Position numbers and translations under genes: made by a program. From positions 3,906,001 to 3,970,000 of the forward strand of contig NZ_CP041188.1 of the NCBI RefSeq assembly GCF_006517235.1: DNA of 64,000 nt, written 5' to 3'. The stretch is from Pseudarthrobacter sp. NIBRBAC000502772 (GTDB lineage Bacteria; Actinomycetota; Actinomycetes; Actinomycetales; Micrococcaceae). Below, one piece after another: positions 1 to 9,444 of the stretch; position 1 is the stretch's first letter; every line of letters begins with the position of its first letter. A model generated the notes under the pieces. The model saw only the letters and a list, made by a program, of their open reading frames with translations. It did not search any database and was not told the DNA's origin.

Positions 1-550
1 CGCACCGTATGTGCTGTCCGGGGTTGGCGTTGGCCTGGTGTGGCTGTTCATCTTTGATCCCGGCTACGGCGTGCTGGCCTGGATCCTGCGGGGCCTTGGA
101 CAGCAGAGCCCGCAATGGATCAACGATCCGGACCTCTCGCTGGTGATGGTCATCATCGTGTACGTCTGGAAGAACCTGGGCTACTGCGCGGTCGTGTTCC
201 TCGCCGGGCTGCAGTCCCTGCCGCAGGATGTGATGGAGGCGGCGTCGCTGGACGGTGCCAGCAGTTTCCGGCGCTTCGTCAGCATGTCGCTGCCGCTGCT
301 CTCCCCCACCACATTCTTTCTGCTGATCACCACCATGCTCAGCTCGCTCCAGGCCTTCGACCTCATCCGGATCATGACGCCCCTGGGCAGCGGCACCAGC
401 ACCCTCATCTACGAGGCGTACCTCCAAGCCTTCGGCGCCTACAACCGCGCCGGCTATTCCGCCGCCATCTCGGTGGTCCTGTTTGTCATCCTGCTGGTCA
501 TCACGGTGCTGCAGCTGCGGTTCGTCGAAAGGAAGGTGCACTACTCGTGA
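1..550 (+). CDS. ugpA: UgpA-like ABC sugar permease, 5' end outside window
   Basis: Integral membrane subunit of a CUT1-type carbohydrate ABC importer. The reading frame is open from base 2, so only the C-terminal ~180 residues are present. Several hydrophobic segments are visible, and the EAA loop that docks the ATPase reads EAASLDGASSFRRF. The stretches FLAGLQS, PLLSPTTFFLL and RFVERKVHY resemble E. coli UgpA as I remember it, which points to glycerol-3-phosphate or glycerophosphodiester uptake rather than a generic sugar. Its TGA stop overlaps the GTG start of the next permease, indicating translational coupling. The substrate is an inference from resemblance. Confidence 0.85.
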   Translation, partial: APYVLSGVGVGLVWLFIFDPGYGVLAWILRGLGQQSPQWINDPDLSLVMVIIVYVWKNLGYCAVVFLAGLQSLPQDVMEAASLDGASSFRRFVSMSLPLLSPTTFFLLITTMLSSLQAFDLIRIMTPLGSGTSTLIYEAYLQAFGAYNRAGYSAAISVVLFVILLVITVLQLRFVERKVHYS

Positions 551-1452
551 GCGCTCCCGCCGCCGTCCTTCCGGACCCTTCAACGCCCGACGCCGTCCCG
601 CCCCTGGAGCGGCCGTTCTCCCGTGCCAACCTGGTCAGGACAGTCGCTGCCGGGTATGCGCCGCTGGCCGTCGCCGTCCTGGTGGTGTTCCTGCCGCTGC
701 TGTGGATGGTGCTGAGCTCGTTCAAGCAGCCCGGCGAAATCGTCACCCTGGATCTGCAGGTGCTCCCGGCAGCCCTTGACCCGGAGAACTATCGGGTGGC
801 CATGACCACGGTCCCGTTCGGTCAGTTCTTCCTGAACAGCACCATCGTCACCGTGGTGGGCGGCGGCGTCAAAGTGATCCTTGCCCTGCTGACCGCCTAT
901 GCCCTGGTGTTTGTGCGCTTTCCGTTCAAGAACCTGATCTTCGTCCTGATCCTCGTGGCCCTGATGGTTCCCGCGCAGGTATCCATCCTGCCGAACTACA
1001 TCCTGATCGCCGGAATGGGTGGGAAGAACACCCTGTGGGGCATCATCCTGCCCGGCCTGGGCACTGCCTTCGGCACGTTCCTGCTGCGCCAACACTTCCT
1101 CACCCTGCCCGGTTCGATCCTGGAATCCGCGGAGATCGACGGCGCCGGCCACTGGCGGCGGCTCTGGCAGATCGTGGTTCCGGTGTCCGTTCCGTCCATT
1201 GCAACGGTTGCCCTGGTCACCGTAGTGAGCGAATGGAACGAGTACATCTGGCCGCTGATCATCACGGACAAACCGGAAAGCATGACGCTTCCAGTGGGCC
1301 TCACCCTGCTGCAGAACTCCGAGAGCAACGGCGCAGGCTGGGGAATCATGATGGCCGGCGCCGTCCTCGTGATCGTCCCCATCCTGGTCATCTTCGCCAT
1401 GCTCCAGCGCTACATCGTCGCGGGCCTGACCCAGGGCAGCGTGACGGGCTAG
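547..1452 (+). CDS. ugpE: UgpE-like ABC sugar permease
   Basis: Second permease of the importer, 301 residues, about six membrane spans. It starts at GTG 547, overlapping the upstream stop by GTGA and preceded by an AAAGGAAGG-like ribosome site. The EAA loop reads ESAEIDGAGHWRRLWQIVVP. The gene order permease-permease-binding protein matches the actinobacterial ugpA-ugpE-ugpB arrangement. No ATPase gene is seen; it may lie elsewhere or be the shared MsiK/UgpC-type ATPase. The substrate is inferred, the family assignment is firm. Confidence 0.88.
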   Translation: MSAPAAVLPDPSTPDAVPPLERPFSRANLVRTVAAGYAPLAVAVLVVFLPLLWMVLSSFKQPGEIVTLDLQVLPAALDPENYRVAMTTVPFGQFFLNSTIVTVVGGGVKVILALLTAYALVFVRFPFKNLIFVLILVALMVPAQVSILPNYILIAGMGGKNTLWGIILPGLGTAFGTFLLRQHFLTLPGSILESAEIDGAGHWRRLWQIVVPVSVPSIATVALVTVVSEWNEYIWPLIITDKPESMTLPVGLTLLQNSESNGAGWGIMMAGAVLVIVPILVIFAMLQRYIVAGLTQGSVTG

Positions 1453-1457
1453 CCTCC

Positions 1458-1503
1458 GGCGAGCACCGCCGTCGGGCCTTACCGGCGGGCACTGCCGTAG
1501 GGC
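1458..1503. repeat. two imperfect 20-bp direct repeats between permease and binding-protein genes
   Basis: GGCGAGCACCGCCGTCGGGC (1458-1477) and GGCGGGCACTGCCGTAGGGC (1484-1503) differ at three positions and lie 26 bp apart just after the permease stop. They could be a degraded duplication or paired sites of a regulator. Nothing else marks a promoter here. Confidence 0.5.
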
Positions 1504-1563
1504 ATCCAAACCATCCATCCACCGCATCCAGCACCACCGAGGCACCCAACGAAAGGCAGCACC

Positions 1564-2910
1564 ATGTCCTTTACCCTTGATCGACGGTTCTTCCTCACCC
1601 TGGCCGGCGCCGGGGCAGGCGCCGCAGCTCTCTCCGCCTGCGGCGGCCCGTCTACAACACCCGGAGCCGCGGCGACGACCGCTGCCAGCATCGACTTCAG
1701 CGGCGTCAAGCCGGCCGCCTCCATCGACTTCTGGTCCAACCACCCGGGCAAGTCACAGGACGTGGAAAAGAGCACCATCGAGAAGTTCCACGCCAAGTAC
1801 CCGGACATCAAGGTGAACCTGGTGACCGCCGGCGCCAACTACGAGGAAATCGCCCAGAAGTTCCAGACAGCCCAGGCCGCCAAGTCAGGCCTCCCGTCCC
1901 TGGTGGTCCTCTCCGACGTCTGGTGGTTCCGCTACTACCTGAACGAGAGCATCATCCCGCTCGACTCCCTGGTCAAGCAGCTGGACGTCAAGCTGGACGA
2001 CTTCCGCACGTCACTGGTGGACGACTACAAGTACGACGGCAAGCAGTGGGCACTCCCCTACGGCCGGTCCACGCCCCTGTTCTACTACAACAAGGACCAC
2101 TTCGCGGCAGCCGGCCTGCCGGACCGTGCCCCCGCCACCTGGCAGGAATACGCCGGGTGGGCCCCGAAGCTCAAGGCGGCTTCCGGCGCCCAGTACGCCT
2201 TTATGCACCCCGCGCTGGCCGGCTACGCGGGCTGGACGCTGCAGAACAACCTGTGGGGCGAAGGCGGCGGCTGGTCCAAGGAATGGGACATCACGTGTGA
2301 CTCAGCCGAGTCCGTGGCGGCACTGCAGGCGGCCCAGGATTCTGTGTACAAGGACGCCTGGGCCGGCGTTTCCTCCAAGGAATCCGCCGACGACTTTGCC
2401 GCCGGCCTTGCTTCGGCCACGTTGTCTTCGACGGGGTCGCTGATCGGCATCCTGAAGTCCGCCAAGTTCAACGTGGGCGTCGGGTTCATGCCGGGCGGCT
2501 CAAAGGTCACCACCGGCGTGTGCCCCACCGGCGGCGCCGGCCTGGGCATCCCCAGCGGTGTCACCAAGGAAGAGCAGCTGTCAGCAGCAATGTTCCTGCA
2601 GTTCATGACCGAGCCGGAGAACACTGCCGCGTTCTCGGCCGCGACAGGCTACATGCCCACGCGCACGTCCGCCGACATGACCGCCGTGCTCGCCAAGACG
2701 CCGCAGATCAAGATCGCCATGGACCAGCTGGCCGTGACCAAGGTCCAGGACAACGCCCGGGCGTTCCTGCCGGGAGCGGACCAGGAGATGGCCAAGGCTG
2801 CCGCCAAGATCCTGACGCAGCAGGGCGACGTGAAGGCCATCATGACCGAGCTGAAGGCGACCCTCGAGGGAATCTACACCAAGGACGTCAAGCCCAAGCT
2901 CAAGGCCTGA
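1564..2910 (+). CDS. ugpB: UgpB-like extracellular solute-binding lipoprotein
   Basis: Substrate-binding lipoprotein of the ABC importer, 448 residues, displayed on the outer face of the membrane. The N-terminus has a twin-arginine-like DRRFFLTLAG followed by a hydrophobic stretch and lipobox LSAC (lipidated Cys near residue 26), so Tat export is possible. The mature part shows the family-1 binding-protein fold, with YGRSTPLFYYNKDHFAAAGL and AKFNVGVGFMPGG resembling UgpB. Start ATG 1564 follows a GAAAGG site. It is the last gene of the importer cluster and ends at a two-way terminator facing map. Confidence 0.85.
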   Translation: MSFTLDRRFFLTLAGAGAGAAALSACGGPSTTPGAAATTAASIDFSGVKPAASIDFWSNHPGKSQDVEKSTIEKFHAKYPDIKVNLVTAGANYEEIAQKFQTAQAAKSGLPSLVVLSDVWWFRYYLNESIIPLDSLVKQLDVKLDDFRTSLVDDYKYDGKQWALPYGRSTPLFYYNKDHFAAAGLPDRAPATWQEYAGWAPKLKAASGAQYAFMHPALAGYAGWTLQNNLWGEGGGWSKEWDITCDSAESVAALQAAQDSVYKDAWAGVSSKESADDFAAGLASATLSSTGSLIGILKSAKFNVGVGFMPGGSKVTTGVCPTGGAGLGIPSGVTKEEQLSAAMFLQFMTEPENTAAFSAATGYMPTRTSADMTAVLAKTPQIKIAMDQLAVTKVQDNARAFLPGADQEMAKAAAKILTQQGDVKAIMTELKATLEGIYTKDVKPKLKA

Positions 2911-2949
2911 CCCCTGGACGGCGCCGCCGCTGAACGCCCTGCGACACGC

Positions 2950-2993
2950 AAAATCCCTGCCGCTACCGGTATTCAGGTAGCGACAGGGATTTT
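2950..2993. terminator. bidirectional terminator between ugpB and map
   Basis: Inverted repeat with arms 2950-2967 and 2976-2993 and one mismatch, flanked by AAAA on one side and TTTT on the other. It can stop transcription from both convergent genes. Confidence 0.85.
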
Positions 2994-3013
2994 GTGCGTC
3001 GACGGCGTCGAAC

Positions 3014-3841
3014 CTACGGGATCGGGACGGGCACGACGCCGAGCGGCACCAGGTGCTCCGCTCCGCCGTCGGGGGCTGAGAGCACCCAGATCCCCTTTTC
3101 GTGGACGGCAACCGAGTGCTCCCACTGGCAGGAGCGTTTGCCGTCGGTGGTCACCACTGTCCAGTCGTCCTCCAGCACTGCCGTGTCGATGCTGCCGCGG
3201 ACCAGCATGGGCTCGATGGCCAGGCACAGTCCGGGTTTGATCTTGGGACCGCGGTGGCTGGTGCGGTAGTTCAGGACATCGGGGGCCATGTGCATCTCGG
3301 AGCCGATGCCGTGGCCCACGTAGTCCTCCAGGATGCCCAGCGGCTTGCCCGGCACAGAGGAGACGTAGTCGTCGATGGCGGCGCCGACGTCGCCCACGTG
3401 GCTTCCCGTGGCCAAGGCGGCGATGCCGCGCCACATGGCTGCCTGGGTGACGTCGGAAAGCCGCTGGTCCTCGGGGTCGGCCTGGCCCACAATGACGGTG
3501 CGTGCAGAGTCGGAATGCCAGCCGTCAACAATCGCGCCGCCGTCGATCGAGATGATGTCGCCGTCGTTGAGGACCTTGCCGCCGGGGATGCCGTGCACCA
3601 CTTCCTCGTTCACGGAGGTGCAGATGGTGGCGGGGAAGCCGTGGTAGCCGAGGAAGTTCGACTTGGCGCCGGCCTCGTTCAGCACTGCGGCGAAGACGTC
3701 GTCCAGCTGCTTGGTGGTAACGCCTGGAGCGGCTGCGGCCACCGCTGCGTCCAGCGCACGGTTCAGCACCAGCCCGGCGTCGCGCATGATGCGCATCTGG
3801 GCGTTGGTCTTGTATTCGATACGGGGCTGGCCGAAGGCCAT
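3014..3841 (-). CDS. map: type I methionine aminopeptidase
   Basis: Removes the initiator methionine from nascent proteins in the cytosol. The 275-residue protein has the pita-bread metal-site pattern: His83 in VVHGIPGG, Asp100 and Asp111 in ISIDGGAIVDGWHSDSA, then GHGIG, EPML and HSVAVHEKG. I place the start at ATG 3841, which has a GAGAGG site 7 nt upstream; an earlier in-frame codon at 3856 has none. It is the last gene of secY-adk-map. The infA-rpmJ-rpsM-rpsK-rpoA-rplQ block often found downstream is not here. Confidence 0.95.
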   Translation of the reverse strand: MAFGQPRIEYKTNAQMRIMRDAGLVLNRALDAAVAAAAPGVTTKQLDDVFAAVLNEAGAKSNFLGYHGFPATICTSVNEEVVHGIPGGKVLNDGDIISIDGGAIVDGWHSDSARTVIVGQADPEDQRLSDVTQAAMWRGIAALATGSHVGDVGAAIDDYVSSVPGKPLGILEDYVGHGIGSEMHMAPDVLNYRTSHRGPKIKPGLCLAIEPMLVRGSIDTAVLEDDWTVVTTDGKRSCQWEHSVAVHEKGIWVLSAPDGGAEHLVPLGVVPVPIP

Positions 3842-3861
3842 GGTGTGTCCTCTCAATGGCT

Positions 3862-3892
3862 GAGGCTCCTCCCGGATGCCGGGAGGAGCCTC
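3862..3892 (-). terminator. strong hairpin between adk and map
   Basis: Perfect 14-bp stem (3862-3875 with 3879-3892) and a 3-nt loop in the 71-bp gap between the adk stop and the map start. No U-tract follows on the minus strand, so it may be a partial attenuator or mRNA-processing element rather than a full terminator. Confidence 0.5.
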
Positions 3893-3912
3893 GGAAAAGC
3901 ATGTTGCGGGGC

Positions 3913-4491
3913 TTAGGCGGCCTGGGCTGCCTTGATGGCCTGCATGACGCGGTCGGTGACCTCGTCGATGCCGCCGATGCCGTCAACCTGGGTCAGGATG
4001 CCGCGTTCGGCATACTTGGCCACAACGGCCTCGGTCTGCTCGTGGTACAGGTCAAGGCGGTGGCGGATCACGGCTTCGTTGTCGTCGCTCCGGCCGGTTT
4101 CCTTGGCACGGCCCAGCAGCCGCGAGACGAGTTCCTCGTCGTCGGCCGTGAGCTGCAGGACGACGTCGAGCTTCTCTTCGCTGTTCGCGAGGATCCCGTC
4201 AAGGTAGTCCACCTGCGCCGTGGTGCGCGGGTAGCCGTCCAGGAGGAAGCCGTTTTCGACGTCGGACTCGCTGAGGCGGTCGCGGACCATCTTGTTGGTG
4301 ACGCTGTCCGGAACGAAGTCCCCGGCGTCCATGTACTTCTTGGCTTCAATGCCAAGAGGAGTTTCGCCCTTCACATTGGCGCGGAAGATATCACCGGTGG
4401 AAATCGCCACGACGCCGAGGCGCTCGGAAATACGTTCCGCTTGCGTTCCTTTTCCGGAACCGGGGGGTCCAATAATCAACATTTTCGTCAT
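3913..4491 (-). CDS. adk: adenylate kinase
   Basis: Interconverts ATP + AMP and 2 ADP in the cytosol. The 192-residue protein begins with the P-loop GPPGSGKGTQ (residues 8-17) and has the AMP-binding stretch STGDIFR and the DGYPRT motif. The length is that of the short form lacking the extended, zinc-carrying LID found in 210-220-residue enzymes. ATG 4491 overlaps the secY stop as ATGA, so translation is coupled to secY, the usual partner. Confidence 0.96.
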   Translation of the reverse strand: MTKMLIIGPPGSGKGTQAERISERLGVVAISTGDIFRANVKGETPLGIEAKKYMDAGDFVPDSVTNKMVRDRLSESDVENGFLLDGYPRTTAQVDYLDGILANSEEKLDVVLQLTADDEELVSRLLGRAKETGRSDDNEAVIRHRLDLYHEQTEAVVAKYAERGILTQVDGIGGIDEVTDRVMQAIKAAQAA

Positions 4492-5798
4492 CGCAAAAGC
4501 CCTTCGTAGTGACGTTGCTGTAGCTGCGCATCTATTTGCTTGACGGTTTCAAGGCCAACGCCCACCATGATCAGGATCGAGGTGCCACCGAACGGGAAGT
4601 TCTGGTTCGCGTTGATCAGTACCAATGCCACCAGCGGAATCAGCGCCACGAAGCCCAAGTAGAGGGCGCCGGGCAGCGTGATCCGGGAGAGCACGTACTG
4701 CAGGTAATCCGCGGTCGGTTTTCCGGCACGGATACCCGGGATGAAACCGCCGTACTTCTTCATGTTGTCGGAGACCTCTTCAGGGTTGAAGGTGATCGCG
4801 ACGTAGAAGTAGGTAAAGAACACGATCATGGCGAAGTACAGCGCCATGTAGATCGGGTGGTCTCCTCGGGTCAGGTTGTTGTTGATCCACTCAACCCACG
4901 GCGCGAGTGCCTCGCCGGCTTTGGGCTGGTTGAACTGTGAGATCAGTCCCGGCAGGTAAAGCATGGACGATGCGAAGATCACGGGGATCACGCCTGCCAT
5001 GTTCACCTTGATGGGGATGTAGGTGCTGGTGCCGCCGACGGTCCGGCGTCCGATCATCCGCTTGGCGTACTGCACCGGGACACGGCGCTGGGACTGCTCC
5101 ACGAAGACCACCAGGGCAACCGTCACCAGGCCGATCACCAGGACCATAAAGAACGTGCCCGGGCCCTGTGAGCTCCAGATGGCACCCAGGGACGTGGGGA
5201 AGGTCGCCGCGATGGAGGTGAAGATGAGCAGCGACATGCCGTTGCCCACCCCCTTTTCGGTGACGAGTTCGCCCATCCACATAATGAGCCCGGTACCGGC
5301 GGTCAGCGTGATGATCAGCAGGATGGTGGTGATGATGCTGTCGTCAGGAATGATCGGCAGTGCACAGCCCGGAAGCAACTGGCCTGAACGCGCCAGCGAC
5401 ACCAGCGTCGTGGCGTTCAGGAGGCCCAGGGCAATGGTGAGGTACCGCGTGTACTGGGTGAGTTTGGACTGCCCGGAGGCGCCCTCCTCGTACAGCTCCT
5501 GGAACCGGGGAATGACCACCCGGAGCAGCTGCACAATGATGCTGGCCGTGATGTACGGCATGATGCCCAGCGCGAAGATGGACACCTGAAGCAAGGCACC
5601 GCCGCTGAACAGGTTGACGAGCTGATAGAGCCCGCCAGCGGTCTGACCGTTCTGCAAGCATTGCTGGACATTCTGGTAGTTCACACCAGGCGAGGGGATG
5701 AATGCACCCAAGCGGAAGATTGTGATGATTGCCAGCGTGAACAACAACTTGCGTCGCAGATCAGGCGTGCGAAAGGCCCGGCCAAATGCGCTAAGCAA
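4488..5798 (-). CDS. secY: preprotein translocase channel SecY
   Basis: Pore-forming subunit of the Sec translocon, 436 residues with about ten membrane spans, working with SecE (encoded at 44.0-44.3 kb). I start it at TTG 5798, giving N-terminus MLSAFGRAFRTPDLRRK, because an AGGAGGA site sits just upstream and the length matches other actinobacterial SecY; the frame stays open further upstream to 5981, but that part runs into the rplO terminator. A perfect terminator separates it from rplO, so secY-adk-map is probably transcribed separately from the spc genes. Confidence 0.94.
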   Translation of the reverse strand: MLSAFGRAFRTPDLRRKLLFTLAIITIFRLGAFIPSPGVNYQNVQQCLQNGQTAGGLYQLVNLFSGGALLQVSIFALGIMPYITASIIVQLLRVVIPRFQELYEEGASGQSKLTQYTRYLTIALGLLNATTLVSLARSGQLLPGCALPIIPDDSIITTILLIITLTAGTGLIMWMGELVTEKGVGNGMSLLIFTSIAATFPTSLGAIWSSQGPGTFFMVLVIGLVTVALVVFVEQSQRRVPVQYAKRMIGRRTVGGTSTYIPIKVNMAGVIPVIFASSMLYLPGLISQFNQPKAGEALAPWVEWINNNLTRGDHPIYMALYFAMIVFFTYFYVAITFNPEEVSDNMKKYGGFIPGIRAGKPTADYLQYVLSRITLPGALYLGFVALIPLVALVLINANQNFPFGGTSILIMVGVGLETVKQIDAQLQQRHYEGLLR

Positions 5799-5857
5799 GC
5801 GTCCTCCTGTGTTGTTTATGAGCGTGGTGTGATGGGGGACAATAATCCCAACAACCG

Positions 5858-5863
5858 AGTCTA
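5858..5863 (-). promoter_or_regulatory. candidate -10 box for secY-adk-map
   Basis: Minus-strand TAGACT lies 60 bp upstream of the secY start, between the rplO terminator and secY. A weak TTCGCA sits at about -35 spacing. It fits a TANNNT box; the call is tentative. Confidence 0.35.
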
Positions 5864-5942
5864 ACGGGTGGATCGGCCATGCGAATAATCCGCGAACCCG
5901 CGATTGCGGCGAACGGGCGGAAATAGTCGGCGGGCGGATGCG

Positions 5943-5990
5943 AAAAAAACTCCCGGCGTGCAGGGCCCTGGGGCCCTGCACGCCGGGAGT
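5943..5990 (-). terminator. rho-independent terminator after rplO
   Basis: Perfect 20-bp stem (5949-5968 with 5971-5990) with a 2-nt loop, followed on the minus strand by seven T. It lies 28 bp downstream of the rplO stop and closes the spc transcription unit. Confidence 0.93.
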
Positions 5991-6017
5991 TCAAAACGGG
6001 CGTTCGCCCACCGTCTA

Positions 6018-6500
6018 CTAGAGAGCGGTGGTGCTTCCGCCTGCTGCTGCAATCTTTTCTGCGGCGCTGGCCGAGAATGCGTGGACGGTGACGTCAACCT
6101 TGACGGTGATGTCGCCGGTGCCAAGCACCTTGACGGGCTGGTTCTTGCGAACGGCACCCTTTTCGACCAGGTTCTCCACGGTGACTGTGCCACCTTCCGG
6201 GAACAGCTCGTTGAGCTTGTCCAGGTTTACAACCTGGAACTCAACCCGGAACGGGTTCTTGAAGCCGCGCAGCTTCGGCAGGCGCATGTGCAGCGGCAAC
6301 TGGCCGCCGGCAAAGCCAGCCTTGATCTGGTAGCGGGCCTTTGTACCCTTGGTACCGCGACCAGCGGTCTTACCCTTGGAACCTTCACCACGACCAACTC
6401 GGGTCTTGGCGGTCTTGGCACCCGGGGCGGGACGCAGGTGGTGAACCTTGAGTGTGTTCTGCTTCTCAGCAGTCTCTGCGGCGATCTTTTTCTCTGCCAT
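6018..6500 (-). CDS. rplO: 50S ribosomal protein L15
   Basis: Large-subunit assembly protein, 160 residues. The Gly/Arg/Lys-rich segment [20 protein letters not shown] near residue 33 is the L15 hallmark that penetrates 23S rRNA. The N-terminus is longer than the E. coli protein ([20 protein letters not shown]). ATG 6500 abuts the rpmD stop (TAAATG). It is the last gene before the terminator at 5943-5990. Confidence 0.96.
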   Translation of the reverse strand: MAEKKIAAETAEKQNTLKVHHLRPAPGAKTAKTRVGRGEGSKGKTAGRGTKGTKARYQIKAGFAGGQLPLHMRLPKLRGFKNPFRVEFQVVNLDKLNELFPEGGTVTVENLVEKGAVRKNQPVKVLGTGDITVKVDVTVHAFSASAAEKIAAAGGSTTAL

Positions 6501-6707
6501 TTACTTCGCCTCCTCTACCTTTACCAGGTGCGGAACCGTGTTGAGCATTCCAACAGTCACGGCGTCGGCGGTGCGGACAACGGTGTGTCCGATCCGCTTC
6601 AGGCCGAGGGACCGAAGGGTGTCGCGCTGGTTCTGCTTGCCGCCAATGGCGGACTTGATCTGAGTGATCTCCAACTGAAGGTCGGAGGGAATCAGGTTCT
6701 TAGCCAT
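6501..6707 (-). CDS. rpmD: 50S ribosomal protein L30
   Basis: Small 23S-rRNA-binding protein, 68 residues. It contains the L30 pattern [20 protein letters not shown] followed by [10 protein letters not shown]. It sits between rpsE (3-bp gap) and rplO (no gap), the standard spc order. Confidence 0.95.
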   Translation of the reverse strand: MAKNLIPSDLQLEITQIKSAIGGKQNQRDTLRSLGLKRIGHTVVRTADAVTVGMLNTVPHLVKVEEAK

Positions 6708-6710
6708 GGC

Positions 6711-7448
6711 TTAGACACCCGCCTTCTGGTTCAGGATTGCCTTCACCATTGCCGGCGGAGCAACCTCGTCCAGCGGCAGGCCGCGGCGTGCTGCCACTGC
6801 TGCCGGCTCTTCGAGCTGCTTCAGCGCAGCAACAGTCGCGTGAACGATGTTGATGGCGTTGGAGGAACCCAGCGACTTGGAAAGGATGTCGTGGATGCCC
6901 ACGCACTCCAAGATGGCGCGGACCGGACCACCGGCAATAACACCGGTACCGGCGGAAGCCGGACGCAGCATTACGACGCCGGCAGCGGCCTCACCCTGAA
7001 CGCGGTGCGGGATGGTGTTCCCAATGCGGGGAACGCGGAAGAAGGACTTCTTAGCCTCTTCAACGCCCTTCGCGATTGCGGCGGGAACTTCCTTTGCCTT
7101 GCCGTAGCCCACGCCGACCATGCCGTTACCGTCACCAACGACGACCAGAGCGGTGAAGCTGAAGCGACGACCACCCTTGACCACCTTGGAAACGCGGTTG
7201 ATGGTGACAACGCGTTCAATGAACTGGCTCTTCTCGGCTTCGCGGCCGCCGTCACGGCCACCACGGCCGCCACGGCCGCCATCGCGACCGCCCTGGCCCT
7301 TGTCGCCACGCTCGCCACGACGAGCGCCACCACGGCGGTCATCGGCAGCAGCTGCGGGCGCAGTGGTCTCAGTGGCCGGAGCAGCTACGGCTTCAGTAGC
7401 CTTCTGATCTGCAGACACAGTGTCCTTTTCCTTGTTTGCTTCCGTCAC
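6711..7448 (-). CDS. rpsE: 30S ribosomal protein S5
   Basis: Small-subunit protein at the mRNA entrance, involved in decoding accuracy. The 245 residues include an N-terminal extension of about 70: an Ala/Thr/Glu stretch and then a Gly/Arg-rich run with [11 protein letters not shown], absent from E. coli S5. The core starts at [20 protein letters not shown]. It starts at GTG 7448, overlapping the rplR stop as GTGA. The extension could bind RNA; this is inference. Confidence 0.95.
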   Translation of the reverse strand: MTEANKEKDTVSADQKATEAVAAPATETTAPAAAADDRRGGARRGERGDKGQGGRDGGRGGRGGRDGGREAEKSQFIERVVTINRVSKVVKGGRRFSFTALVVVGDGNGMVGVGYGKAKEVPAAIAKGVEEAKKSFFRVPRIGNTIPHRVQGEAAAGVVMLRPASAGTGVIAGGPVRAILECVGIHDILSKSLGSSNAINIVHATVAALKQLEEPAAVAARRGLPLDEVAPPAMVKAILNQKAGV

Positions 7449-7828
7449 AGTGACAGCCCACCTTCACGTGCGCCGTCAGCGACAGCAGCAATTCGGCCGT
7501 GGTACTTGTTACCACCGCGGTCGAAGACAACTGCCTCGACGCCGGCAGCCTTGGCACGAGCGGCAACGAGCTCGCCAACGCGCTTGGCCTTGGCGGTCTT
7601 GTCGCCTTCGAATGCACGAAGGTCGGCTTCCAGTGTGGAGGCGCTTGCTACGGTCAGGCCCTTGGTGTCATCGACAACCTGGACGAATACGTGGCGTGCG
7701 GAGCGGTTGACGACCAGACGAGGACGTACAGCCGTGCCGGAGATGCGCTTGCGGATACGAAGCTGGCGGCGGCTGCGCGAAGCAGACTTGCTCTTGTTCG
7801 TACGCTTCTTGTTAATTGAGATGGCCAT
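7445..7828 (-). CDS. rplR: 50S ribosomal protein L18
   Basis: 5S-rRNA-binding protein of the central protuberance, 127 residues. The N-terminus is strongly basic and the C-terminus carries [20 protein letters not shown], the L18 signature. It sits 2 bp after rplF and overlaps the rpsE start by 4 bp. Confidence 0.95.
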   Translation of the reverse strand: MAISINKKRTNKSKSASRSRRQLRIRKRISGTAVRPRLVVNRSARHVFVQVVDDTKGLTVASASTLEADLRAFEGDKTAKAKRVGELVAARAKAAGVEAVVFDRGGNKYHGRIAAVADGAREGGLSL

Positions 7829-7830
7829 GG

Positions 7831-8367
7831 TTACTTACCAGCCTTTCCGACCTTGCGGCGGATGACTTCGCCTGCGTAGCGGATGCCCTTGCCCTTGTAG
7901 GGGTCCGGCTTCCGCAGCTTGCGAATGTTGGCAGCAACCTCGCCGACCTGCTGCTTGTTGATACCTGAAACAGAGAGCTTGGTCGGGGTCTCAACTGCAA
8001 AGGTGATGCCGTCCGGTGCGGTGACATTTACCGGGTGGCTGTAGCCGAGAGCGAACTCAAGGTCAGATCCCTTGGCCTGAACGCGGTAACCAGTACCAAC
8101 GATTTCAAGCTTCTTCTCGTAGCCCTTGGTAACGCCCTCGATCATGTTGGAGATCAGGGTGCGGGTCAGGCCGTGGAGTGAACGGGAGGCGCGCTCGTCG
8201 TTCGGGCGGGCGACAGTCAGGGTCTCTGCTTCCAGGGAAACCTCGATCGGGCTGGCCACAGTGTGGTTCAGCTCGCCTTTGGCACCCTTGACGCTGACGA
8301 CAGAGCCGTCAACCTTGACCTCAACGCCGGCAGGAACGGTGATGGGGAGACGTCCAATACGTGACAT
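7831..8367 (-). CDS. rplF: 50S ribosomal protein L6
   Basis: Large-subunit protein near the factor-binding site, 178 residues with two repeated alpha/beta domains. It begins [17 protein letters not shown] and ends with the C-terminal signature [19 protein letters not shown]. It lies between rpsH and rplR in the usual order. Confidence 0.96.
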   Translation of the reverse strand: MSRIGRLPITVPAGVEVKVDGSVVSVKGAKGELNHTVASPIEVSLEAETLTVARPNDERASRSLHGLTRTLISNMIEGVTKGYEKKLEIVGTGYRVQAKGSDLEFALGYSHPVNVTAPDGITFAVETPTKLSVSGINKQQVGEVAANIRKLRKPDPYKGKGIRYAGEVIRRKVGKAGK

Positions 8368-8385
8368 TATTCTCTTCCTTTCCCG

Positions 8386-8784
8386 TTACCAGACGTAGGC
8401 GAGGACTTCGCCGCCCACGCCCTTCTTGCCGGCTTGCTTATCAGTCAAGAGGCCGGAAGAGGTGGACAGGATTGCGACACCCAGGCCACCGAGCACGTGC
8501 GGGAGGTTGGTGGACTTTGCGTAAACACGCAGGCCCGGCTTGGAAATACGGCGAACGCCAGCGATTGAACGCTCGCGGTTCGGTCCGAACTTAAGGTCCA
8601 GGGTCAGCTTCTTGCCAACCTCTGCGTCTTCTTCTTTCCAGGAGGCGATGTAACCTTCAGCCTTCAGGATGTCGGCAACGCGTGCCTTGAGCTTGCTGTA
8701 CGGCATGGACACGGAATCGTGGTACGCCGAGTTTGCATTGCGCAGACGCGTAAGCATGTCTGCGACCGGATCAGTCATTGTCAT
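8386..8784 (-). CDS. rpsH: 30S ribosomal protein S8
   Basis: Central-domain 16S rRNA-binding protein, 132 residues. It begins [18 protein letters not shown] and ends with [23 protein letters not shown]. Of two close ATG codons I take the first (8784), because the GGAAGG site is 12 nt from it and 18 nt from the second. Only 78 bp separate it from rplE, leaving no room for rpsN, which lies here in many bacteria. Confidence 0.95.
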   Translation of the reverse strand: MTMTDPVADMLTRLRNANSAYHDSVSMPYSKLKARVADILKAEGYIASWKEEDAEVGKKLTLDLKFGPNRERSIAGVRRISKPGLRVYAKSTNLPHVLGGLGVAILSTSSGLLTDKQAGKKGVGGEVLAYVW

Positions 8785-8862
8785 TTGGGCTCTTGCCCTT
8801 CCTCATAACGGTTTCCTCGCTGCCGCGTAAAGCTTCAGCGAAGGACCTGTTACGTAGTTAGA

Positions 8863-9444
8863 TTAGTCTTCGGCCTTGAACGGGAAACCGAGTGCCTTAA
8901 GCAGCGCGCGGCCTTCGTCGTTGGTCTTGGCGGTGGTTACAACCGTGATGTCCATGCCGCGTACGCGGTCGATGGAATCCTGGTCGATTTCGTGGAACAT
9001 AACCTGCTCGGTCAGACCGAAGGTGTAGTTGCCGTTGCCGTCGAACTGCTTGCCACTGAGGCCGCGGAAGTCGCGGATACGGGGCAGAGCCAGCGTGACC
9101 AGACGATCCAGGAATTCCCACATGCGGTCTCCACGCAGAGTTGCGTGTGCGCCGATGGGCATGCCTTCGCGCAGCTTGAACTGTGCGATCGACTTGCGGG
9201 CCTTGGTTACCTGCGGCTTCTGGCCGGTAATCAGGGTCAGATCGCGGACAGCGCCGTCGATCAGCTTGGAGTCCTTAGCGGCATCTCCAACACCCATGTT
9301 CACAACGACCTTCACCAGGCGGGGAACCTGGTTGACGTTGGTGTACTTGAATTCCTCAACGAGCGTGCTCTTGATGGAATCGGCATACTTGGTCTTCAGA
9401 CGAGGAACGATCTTCGTTGCCGGAGTCTCGAGAGTCTCAGTCAT
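8863..9444 (-). CDS. rplE: 50S ribosomal protein L5
   Basis: 5S-rRNA-binding protein of the central protuberance that contacts P-site tRNA, 193 residues. It has the L5 motifs [35 protein letters not shown] and [20 protein letters not shown]. Its ATG overlaps the rplX stop by one base. Confidence 0.96.
   Translation of the reverse strand: MTETLETPATKIVPRLKTKYADSIKSTLVEEFKYTNVNQVPRLVKVVVNMGVGDAAKDSKLIDGAVRDLTLITGQKPQVTKARKSIAQFKLREGMPIGAHATLRGDRMWEFLDRLVTLALPRIRDFRGLSGKQFDGNGNYTFGLTEQVMFHEIDQDSIDRVRGMDITVVTTAKTNDEGRALLKALGFPFKAED

Noticed and set aside
5904..7865. 653-codon open frame on the plus strand opposite rplO-rpmD-rpsE-rplR
   Set aside because: It runs antisense to four certain ribosomal genes and reflects GC-rich codon bias; no domain, start site or promoter supports it.
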